Below, one piece after another: positions 56,298 through 64,000 of a DNA stretch of 64,000 nucleotides. Source of the stretch: Zygnema cylindricum (lineage: Eukaryota; Streptophyta; Zygnematophyceae; Zygnematales; Zygnemataceae); NCBI GenBank assembly GCA_037447655.1, contig JBBHKE010002863.1:245119-309118 (forward strand), in the 5' to 3' direction. Both the position numbers and the translations under genes were made by a program. The first letter of the stretch is position 1. Each line of letters opens with the position of its first letter. Below the pieces are notes generated by a model that saw only the letters and a program-made list of their open reading frames with translations, was not told the DNA's origin and made no database searches.

Positions 56298-57989
56298 ATG
56301 AGTCGGGAGAAGAAGCTGCTGCGAGCAGCTGCCAAAGGCTCCTTACGTCGACTTGTTCGAATTCTTGGAGACTCGGAAAAAAGGTCTGTAACTGACAAAG
56401 AACATATCGAAACCAATAGAAATACGAAAAAAAGGAAAATAAGAGCCTTAACAGATGACAGTGGTGTGAGTGATGATGATGATGATGGTCGTGGTGTCAG
56501 AAAGAAGCGTGTGCGGAAAGACAAGGAGAAGAACAAACAGAAAAAGGAGGCGAGTAAGAAGAAGAAACGTAGCAGAAAAGATAAAAGTGATGGAGATACA
56601 GATGAATCTGATAGTCATGATATTGGAAATAGAAAAGAGGAAAGGAACAGAAAGGAGGAAAGGAACAGAAAGAAGCGACGCAATACAAGTTCCTCTGTCA
56701 ACATAAACTGCTGTGATTCTGAGGGATGGACTCCATTACATCACTCTGCCCATTCAGGCTGTTTTGAAGCAGTAGCATTTCTTGTATCTCAGGGTTCAGA
56801 TGTATATGCAAAAGACAAAAAAGGACGAACTCCTGCACAGGTAGCACATCCGTACAGTGACTTCAACCTTTTTTCTTTACTTCGGAAAGGTCCAAGTAGT
56901 GCTGAAAATGATGTTCGATCTGAAAAAATTCAGCAAAGTCATTTTAGTCATAATGAAAGCAAGAATTGGTATGAGCATATGTTTGAGCATATGAGTGATG
57001 AAGAGGGATGGGGAGGAGGAGGAGGAGGGGGCAATTGTTGGGATGACTTAGAACAGGAAGGGAGAGGAGTGGAGGATACATGGTGGGAGGACGTCGCAGA
57101 AGCTATGAGGAGAAAGAAGTTGGAGGCAGCGATGGAGAGGGAAAACCAATGGAAAACCAGGAGGGAGAAGGATAGGGAAGAGAAGTTGAAGCAGAGTGAG
57201 GAAAGAGAGGCGAGAGAGAGGGAGGCACGACGAATATTGGCAGAGGAAGAGGCAAAGGATTCGGCGTGGAGAGGGCGTCTTATGGCTAGCAAGTTTCAGG
57301 AACAGCAATTACAGTATGAGAAAAACTGGTCCACTTTTTCTTCCACTTGCAATTTGGGAATAGGAGTTGGCGATATTCCGTTTCCAGTTTCTGCAGGAAA
57401 GGAGGGAGAGATGCGGGAAGTTTTGCTCTATGGAGTCCCTCCGGAGGAACAAAGAAAGAGAATACGATCGGAGATTTTAAAATGGCATCCAGGTGAGTTA
57501 ACCTGTTTTTGTTGGTTGATTTTTTTATTCTTTTATCTTTTTCTTGTTGGTTAATTTTGGTAGATATCTTGTGACTAAGGCATGTTCATCGGTGCAAAAT
57601 TGTAGATAGTTGAAAGGTGTTTAAGGTATTTTATTAGCTTGTAAGACTAAAAAGGTTGTAAGGAATTGAGGACACCGGTCATAGTATTGCTGAAGGAGAA
57701 ATGCGTGTACTCAATGGGAACAAAAATAGCAAAAGTGAAAGTAGCATAATTGTATCATAAAAAATGTGAGATTTTAACCTATGGAGAAACCAATAATTTT
57801 CCTCAACCTTGAAAGTTTCTAGTCAAATTTTATGATTTGTATTTGTCTCGTGATACAGATAAATTCCTTCAACGATGGGGAGGAAGACTTCAAGAGAGTG
57901 CCAAACAGGATGTATTGGGACGAGTTAACTCGGTTTTCCATGCGGTGCAAGAAATTTATGAGAATCTTCCATCAAATGTTGAAGCTTAG
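56298..57989 (+). CDS. NFKBIL1: NFKBIL1-like nuclear protein (ankyrin repeats, charged region, J-like C-terminus), two exons
   Basis: Exon 1 56298-57492, intron with GTGAGT/CAG, exon 2 57859-57989; the join restores WHPDKFLQRWGG and gives 441 residues. The N-terminus EKKLLRAAAKGSLRRLVRIL looks like a first ankyrin helix pair. Residues about 55-130 are highly basic and acidic (KKRKIR, DDDDD, KKKKRSRK), suggesting a nuclear protein. An ankyrin repeat follows (SEGWTPLHHSAHSGCFEAVA, then KKGRTPAQVAH, about 141-185). Residues 270-345 are a charged probable coiled coil. The C-terminus EEQRKRIRSEILKWHPDKF resembles a degenerate J-domain, without the HPD context being a full J-domain. This layout matches animal NF-kappa-B inhibitor-like 1, implicated in splicing control in mammals; the plant role is unknown to me. 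The ATG is chosen because family similarity begins right after it. Confidence 0.82.
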
Positions 57990-58572
57990 TGTGTATGATC
58001 TAGGTGTTTGTATAGTCTGTGTAGCTTATCTATCTAAAGATCAAGAAGGCTGCATTGTTTGTCGCTATGGTAGGCATATAGTTGGATCCTTCTCTTTCTC
58101 TCTCTCCTCCCGTTTCAGTCTCCTACACTCTTGCTCTCTCTTCCCCTTTCTCTCCCCTCCCCTCTCTTTTCTCTCCTTCAATACACCAGTCTTACTGCAT
58201 TGCAACTGCAATTTGGAGTTTTCACTGTTTTTGTCAAAATCCAAGTTGGAGAGATCCCTGAGCATCTCTTTTCAATGATGACCATTTGCTTTCCACCACA
58301 AAAACTGTGGAACGTCTCTTGTTTAATATTATGTCTATCTCTATTTATACCTAGCAGTTTTTTACACCGTAATTAGAGCTGATAACAGTATATTGGTGCA
58401 CCTAGACTCCAGCCCTTAAATCTAAAATAGTGTTAAGAACATTCTTTTTCTTTTCTTCTTACCGCTAATTCTTTAAATGGTTCAAAACCGTCAGTCCGAA
58501 TTGAATTATAATTTTCAACACTAATAGGAACCCACGCCGCTGATTTCTTCATTCTAATAACGATTCACGGTG
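57990..58572. other. 3' flank of the NFKBIL1-like gene with MITE-like sequence
   Basis: 58095-58180 is a pyrimidine-rich tract. 58440-58572 resembles the element in intron 1 of the PRISE-family gene and ends ACGATTCACGGTG (58560-58572) followed by TA. The left end was not found. No gene. Confidence 0.5.
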
Positions 58573-59340
58573 TACCGCTGATGAGGGTATTTGCAATTCT
58601 CACAAACCCTAACTTGCAGAAAAGCGCGTCACAATCCCCCATTTATTAGCTCGAAGTAAAGAGTTCTTTACGAGTTTTTTTTTTTTTTATGTGAAATTCA
58701 ATTTTTAGAACAAGTTTATACCTTGTAATTTTTGGACAAAAATAGTTGCGGCTGGATGAGTCTTATTGAATCTAATAATGATGGTCGGTGTAGTCAAAGA
58801 GACCGTGAATTGTACAATTTATCTTCAAATCGAGGGTCTGTCAGTGTTGGAGGATCAAAAAATAAGGCAGTAGTAAATGTTGGGTAAGTGTTCTGAAATA
58901 GTATGAAGACCCTCAAGTTTTCTCCACAAAACAATATGAACGAAATGCCTCCAAATATTTTTCATGGAGCCTCTTTGAAGAGTGTTGAAATGTTTGATAA
59001 GATGCTAACGTGTAAATGTGCGTTAGACATAACAATTTCAGCGTAAATGTGGTATACTGGTGCATCCATTAGAGTTAATCGCTCTAATTCGAGTTAGCTG
59101 TTCTTTTGTCCAAAACTGTAAGGTACTGTTAATAAGAACATTCAGATCAGTGGCCCATATCCTGCAATTTATAATAGAAACAGCATTTATACCATTACAA
59201 AAAATAAAAATAAAAAATGAGGGCGTAGTAATATAAAAGCATCTCAATGAAAAGCTGTTATAACCGTTAGCTTTTTGGTGCGGCGAAGGTGCAGGACTCC
59301 TTTTTAATAATCGACTCGACTACACCGTGTATCGCTATTA
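58573..59340. other. Intergenic sequence, no gene seen
   Basis: Contains a T12 run (58678-58689) and an isolated TIR-like TACACCGTGTATCGCTAT at 59321-59338, adjacent to the MITE at 59341. No credible coding frame. Confidence 0.5.
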
Positions 59341-59855
59341 CACCGTGAATCGCTATTAGCGTAATGAAATAGATAGCGTAATGAAACAATTAGCGTTATT
59401 TACGCTGATTGGGAATTTCAGCTTTTTCCAAAAAAACTTTTATTCTAATTTATCATTAACTCTAATTTGTAAACTGCTTTGTAAAAAATTTCGGCGCATA
59501 ATTTATCCACACTAAAATATGTGAATGTACGAAATTGTTCAAATCGTACGCCGTCGCGTTTTTTTTACATCCGCGTAGGCCGGAAAATATTTACGCAATG
59601 ACATGTTAGGGCGACTGCGGGACATCGTGAATATTTTTTCTGTACTTTTCAACTTGAAAAAGTACAAAATAGTACGGCTAAGTCCGTATACTACCCTATT
59701 TAAAACGGCACCATATTAGAGTTATGAACCCTATTTAATGGGGTACCTCAAATAACGTTTAGGAACATTTAGAATAATTTATTCTATTTGAGAATTTGCC
59801 GAAAAAAACAGGGTTCCTCAATTAGAGTCATTAACGCTAATAGCGATTCACGGTG
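59341..59855. mobile_element. MITE, 515 bp, best copy of the CACCGTGAATCG family
   Basis: Left TIR CACCGTGAATCGCTATTAGC (59341-59360) matches the complement of the right end GCTAATAGCGATTCACGGTG (59836-59855) exactly over these 20 bp, and nearly so beyond. TA flanks both sides (59339-59340 and 59856-59857), compatible with a Tc1/mariner-type target. No transposase frame. Confidence 0.75.
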
Positions 59856-59976
59856 TAGTGTTAATGTTTTTTTCGCCACGTAAAACATCTTTTCTCTTTC
59901 CACATTTGTCCGATTATTGATTTGACGGTGGTGATTGAAAGGCAAGATTTTTGTCAGATGCCACCTCATTTCTTTA

Positions 59977-60417
59977 GGGTTGTTGTTTTTCCGCGTGACG
60001 AATGAGGGCTGCCAGAAATAGTGTGACGAATGGGGGCTAACAGAAATAGCGTGACAAAAGTGCGTTACGACATTTCGTTTGTATTTTTTGTTGGATTTTT
60101 TAATGCGTATATCGTGTGTGATTTTTTTTTATTTCTGTTGGTTGCCATCATGACACGTATGCTCATTATCCAACGTGTCGCTGCTCAAACTTTTATGTAA
60201 TTGGTGATGTACCTCGTGAGGTACATCGCCAATTATATAAACTTTCGAAGCGAATACTTCGCGAAAAAAAAATCCAACGGTCATTGTTTGGAGAATGTTG
60301 ACAAGATTCTCAGTAATGTTGTTTTCTTGATAAAAACAAAATAATAGGTACGGTATAGTACGGAGAGGTCAGAATTTATGTAAACAACCCTAGTTTTCGT
60401 CTAATGGAACTTCACCC
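59977..60417. mobile_element. Possible Harbinger-like MITE sharing an end with the 47-kb element
   Basis: The right end CGTCTAATGGAACTTCACCC (60398-60417) is close to the complement of the 47185 element start (GGGTAGAATTCCATTAGACG), followed by TTA. A left TTAGGG at 59974-59979 could be the partner, but its inner sequence (TTGTTGTTTTTCC) matches poorly, so the left limit is a guess. It contains the 38-bp palindrome at 60198-60235. Confidence 0.35.
60198..60235. repeat. 38-bp near-perfect palindrome
   Basis: TAATTGGTGATGTACCTC / GAGGTACATCGCCAATTA with a 2-bp centre (GT); 18-bp arms with a single mismatch. Confidence 0.9.
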
Positions 60418-62239
60418 TTAGTTCATCCATAACGCTTATTTGGGTACAGCGGATCTGCCATCAGGATCTTCACAGGAAGATAGGTAACAGTACAAAAGCT
60501 GACAAATCGTACACCGTCGCCTCCTTTTACTCTAATTTCTTCATAACTCTAATTTGGGTTTTCCGTATATTTAATACGCGATCAATATCTTTACACTAAA
60601 ACAGGTACGATCTCATTCTGCCTTTTATTCTGCGCGGAGTATTATGTGCGGTCGCGATTATTTTAATCCATGTTTCGTACTTTTGTACTTAACAAAGTGC
60701 CATTTGTACGGACTGATACGTCCGTACACCACACTATTCAAGAAGGTCATAAACTAAATTTATTAACGCTAATTCACCAGAACCTTAATTAACATTAAAA
60801 CAAAATTAGTGTTATTAATTCTAGTAATAGGGGCGTCGACATAGCGTTCATAATGCTAATAACGATTCAAGGTGTAGCCACGTCATTTGGCATAGCATTA
60901 GATTCGAGAACACTGAGGGATGGGATGGGGCCCATTGGGCCAATTTGCCAAGTTTAGGCTTTTAGTGTTGTTTATAGTTTTTTGTGTTTTTACTTTTTAG
61001 TCCTTAGGGATTTTTCGTTTTTCGTCTCGTGCCTTTTAATGGTTGTTAGCAATTTTTCAATTCAAACATGTTTATACTTTATATGGCTTTACCATCGCGG
61101 TTTTGACAATAAAATCCATTGTTCAAATGTAGGCGTTTTTATGGTAGGCCTTTGGTAGGCGCACAAAACTTGGCACAAAACTCGCGCAGAGTAGGCATAC
61201 TGTATGTGTGTGCGTTGTGCACACTCTTGTGCGAACGTACGAATTTTACATATGATTTTTGGCAGTGTGGAAAGTTTTTTTTTCGTCCTATACTGCGTGG
61301 TTGGTCAATTTGGGGCTTTATTTAGTGTGGCCTTCAAAATTGCAGACGCTTAAATGACAGATAGTCCTATCGTAAGTTGTGTTATGGGCTTTTCATGTGA
61401 TCTTCTTAGATCGCTACTTTTATCAGCGACCGTCCGATCGTCCAAATCTGACGGTTTAAATATAAAATACCTCAAAACTCACAGAAAAAAAAATTGTCCA
61501 AATGTTTTTCAAAATTTAGACTTGACGTTTAATTCTCTATCGATCGATGTGCAACTCAACCCTGTTACTATTTTTTTTCATTTTGCCACCCATACAATAT
61601 GGGTCTTAAGGTCATATTGTATGTTTTACATACAATAGGCATATTGTATGTGCCTACTTTCACCTACTTTTGAACTATGATTAAATTCTTCACATTTGCG
61701 TATCAAGAAGAACTCGTTTTTTTAAAAAGCTGCGACCCGCAAAAATAGAGTTGCCAAAGCTCAATGATTTGGCCTAGCCGCGGGAAATGGGGCCAGATAT
61801 AGTACGAATAATTTAATATATAGTAATCGAAAAGTCATATAATATGGTAAGGACAATAATATACGATGCCCTTTGCAATATTCAGCCGGACCGAGAATAC
61901 GATCCGATACGAAATTCTGCAGTTATTTTGGTTATTTGTCGTTTTCGTTGTGGTTCTTGACAAAGCTTTCACCTACCTCGGGTTCATGTCCGGCGCTAAA
62001 GATTTTTTGTAACTATTTCGTAACCGAGGAGTTAACCCCGTCATCATCATAACACTTTTTGGACCAGAGTCAGGTCTTAAAAGCAAAACGATGGACCAAT
62101 AGTACGCGCCCTTGAAGTGACGCGGATCAGGTTGCCGTGTACTTTATGAAACGACAAAGCACTTTCGGCCCTAGTTGTCGATTCGTTCGGATTTCGAATT
62201 TTCTTTGATTTTTACGCAGTATTCGTACCTTCATATCGT
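60418..62239. other. Intergenic sequence with a MITE end and a hairpin cluster
   Basis: A MITE right end AATAACGATTCAAGGTG is at about 60848-60864, with a possible left end TACACCGTCGCCTCC near 60511. 61594-61655 contains four alternating copies of CATACAATA / TATTGTATG that can pair with one another. No credible gene. Confidence 0.5.
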
Positions 62240-62790
62240 TCGTTAGTTTTCGGTGTACGATGTACGAAAACGTTCGGAAACTGTCCCCTTAACCCTACAA
62301 AATCCTTTAAAAATCTTAGAGCGTACGCGAAACATACGGAAATGTACGGCATCGTATGAAAGGTGCACCGTAAAAAACCTAAGAGTACGGATAATGTGAG
62401 GCAGTTGAACTGTAATTTACCGGAATGTACGAAATGCACGGGAAGTACCCTTAACACCCTAAAATCCCCCCTTCAATAACCCTAAAAGTACTGAAATATA
62501 CGGACGCTGTACGTATATGTACGAAAGATGTAATGCCGTATAGCTGAAATATACGGAAATGTACGAAAATGTACCTTAAGAATCTCAAAATAATAACCGT
62601 CAAAAGTACGAAAAATACGGACACTGTACGTAAATGTACGATTAAAAGTTGGCTGTTTAACAGAAATATATGAGAATGCACGAGAATGTACCCTAAAATT
62701 CCTCATACCCCCCTTAACAACCTTATAAGTACTGAAATGTACGAAGACAGTACGCAAATGTACGAAAAGTACGGGTACGTAGTCTGGTAC
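62240..62790. repeat. GTACG-rich tandem repeat, period about 115-125 bp
   Basis: AAGTACTGAAATRTACGRA-type unit starts recur near 62487, 62604 and 62728, with less regular copies upstream to about 62240. Each unit carries several TGTACG or GTACGAAA words and a C-rich AACACCCTAAAATCCCCCCTT-like spacer. Reverse-strand frames here repeat the same peptide words and are products of the repeat. Confidence 0.7.
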
Positions 62791-64000
62791 GCATTTTTAT
62801 TACATTTTCATCATCGTAAAATGCGTATCGTGCGTAGTATTCGCGCGTTCGTTTCCTGCGTATTATGCGCACGGGACATCTATTGTGTAGTTCACACTTG
62901 GAAATATGGGAAAACGATGTCATAAATTTTGGGATCCGAACGCCAAATTTCATAAAATGACAAAAAAAGCGACGGTGACGGTTGGGGCGGTTGGTTTCGA
63001 CCGTTTTGGAGCGTAGTGGCGGACAAAAGATGCAGTTCTATGCGTCAAAACTCGACAGCTGCGTAAAGCAAACGGCAACTGCCGTCCGCCATCGGACATC
63101 ATGTTCGGAATGCACTTTTTCGTTTTTGAAGAATTTCGAAAACGAAGCGCACGGACGTGAACCGTACAATAATTCATTCCGTCGCAAACTTATGAACAAA
63201 CTAGGGGACCAATCACAAAAGAGAACAAGTAATGTCAAAAAAAAAAAAAAAAAACCGATGGAAAAAAAAAAGGGCATGTCCAAAGTTACTTCGCGGTTAT
63301 TTTCGGTCTGTACAAACGCTTGCGTGGCAGTACATTTTGGTTTGGAAGGATTCGTACATATCATGTCCGCAAAGCGTTTCCTTTTTCGTACGGGCAAGTG
63401 GCTCGTATCACGACACGCTAGTTGACGTAGGCTAGCGTCACGTGCCAGTTCACGGCGGACAAAAAAAAGTACCGTTTTCATACCATACCGTTTTCCCCTT
63501 TTTCAAGTGTGAACCACGCAATATGCTTTCGGCTTTGCCGGCTTTTAATAACCAGGGGTTTCACAGATTTGCAGTTTTAGAGTGGATTGCAGTTACGAAC
63601 ATATCGGAATCTTGTTTCTCTATTCGTATGTGTAACTTTTACGAAAGTGTTTCAAAAAAGCCTTTACTTATTAGGCGGCGTTCTCATTTCTCAATGGAAT
63701 TCAGGGGGCATATTAATTTGTTAATTGTTGATTTGTTATTACTTCATTTCGGCGACAGTCTATACGGACGTACGGAGATTTTTGTGACTATTATTATTAT
63801 TTTCGCATTGCGGTAAAAGCGATGCAGTTAGAGTTTAGGTTTAGAGTTATTGGTTCGAAAAACGCTCGTTTTAGGTCACAATATGATATTATTGAGCGGT
63901 GACTCATTGGTCCATTGTAGAGCCAGGGTCATGGTATAAGCTATTGAAAATTTGCCACGATTTTTATTTGGGGATCAGCTCGCAGATTGGACGAATAAAT
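62791..64000. other. Window end, no gene recognised
   Basis: Short frames exist on both strands (for example 62982-63425 and 63442-63816), but none shows a domain, and 63240-63275 is poly-A rich. Scattered CGTAC words continue. Nothing further is supported. Confidence 0.5.

Noticed and set aside
62451-62953. Reverse-strand frames rich in RTFPYISA/YSVRIF words
   Set aside because: Products of the GTACG-rich tandem repeat rather than a protein with repeats; the frame shifts between units.
63038-63481. 147-codon frames on both strands near the window end
   Set aside because: Overlapping opposite-strand frames of equal length without domains, including a poly-A/poly-T-encoded Lys/Phe run; not credible as genes.

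Overview
The window looks like a transposon-dense nuclear segment of a streptophyte (green plant lineage). Three things point there: a multi-exon gene of the plant PRISE (progesterone 5-beta-reductase/iridoid synthase-like, VEP1) family, Ty1/copia primer-binding sites that match the plant initiator tRNA-Met anticodon arm, and CT-rich plant-type 5' leaders with GT-AG introns. I cannot name the species. A retrotransposon-borne DNA methyltransferase, as found here, has been reported from charophyte algae (and dinoflagellates), so a charophyte or a seed-free land plant with a large genome is plausible; this is inference only.

Layout. 1-4.5 kb: end of a decayed reverse-strand Ty1/copia element with its 5' LTR, then a copia gag scrap. 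4.5-16.5 kb: a very long Ty3/gypsy-type element whose broken polyprotein reads gag (two zinc knuckles) - protease - DNMT3-like cytosine-5 methyltransferase - reverse transcriptase - RNase H - integrase - PHD finger. A copia solo LTR interrupts it between RNase H and integrase. Its ends are arranged like a linearised, circularly permuted two-LTR circle. 16.5-46.1 kb: islands of a roughly 305-bp satellite broken up by nested copia elements. Copia-2 (18384-23654, +) has lost its RT core. Copia-A (24032-38392, -) has its 5' LTR split by a nearly intact Copia-1 (29923-36347, +) and by an unrelated solo LTR (36508-37877). Copia-3 (39809-45921, -) is heavily decayed. Most insertions show 5-bp target-site duplications. 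46.1-64 kb: lower transposon density with two co-directional host genes, a six-exon PRISE-family reductase (48677-52686) and a two-exon NFKBIL1-like ankyrin/J-like protein gene (56298-57989), among small TIR elements (MITEs), tandem repeats and palindromes.

Main observations. (1) The Ty3 element carries both a candidate DNA-methylation writer and a chromatin-reader module. (2) The copia families appear to use half-tRNA priming at the initiator tRNA-Met anticodon arm. Their Gag start codon lies inside the LTR, so the primer-binding site is itself translated (as V-M-G). (3) The copia LTRs carry an antisense tRNA-like segment. (4) The PRISE-family gene is frameshifted by a 28-bp tandem duplication in exon 1 and also has an altered nucleotide-binding glycine. 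All assignments are by eye from motifs; no database search was run.
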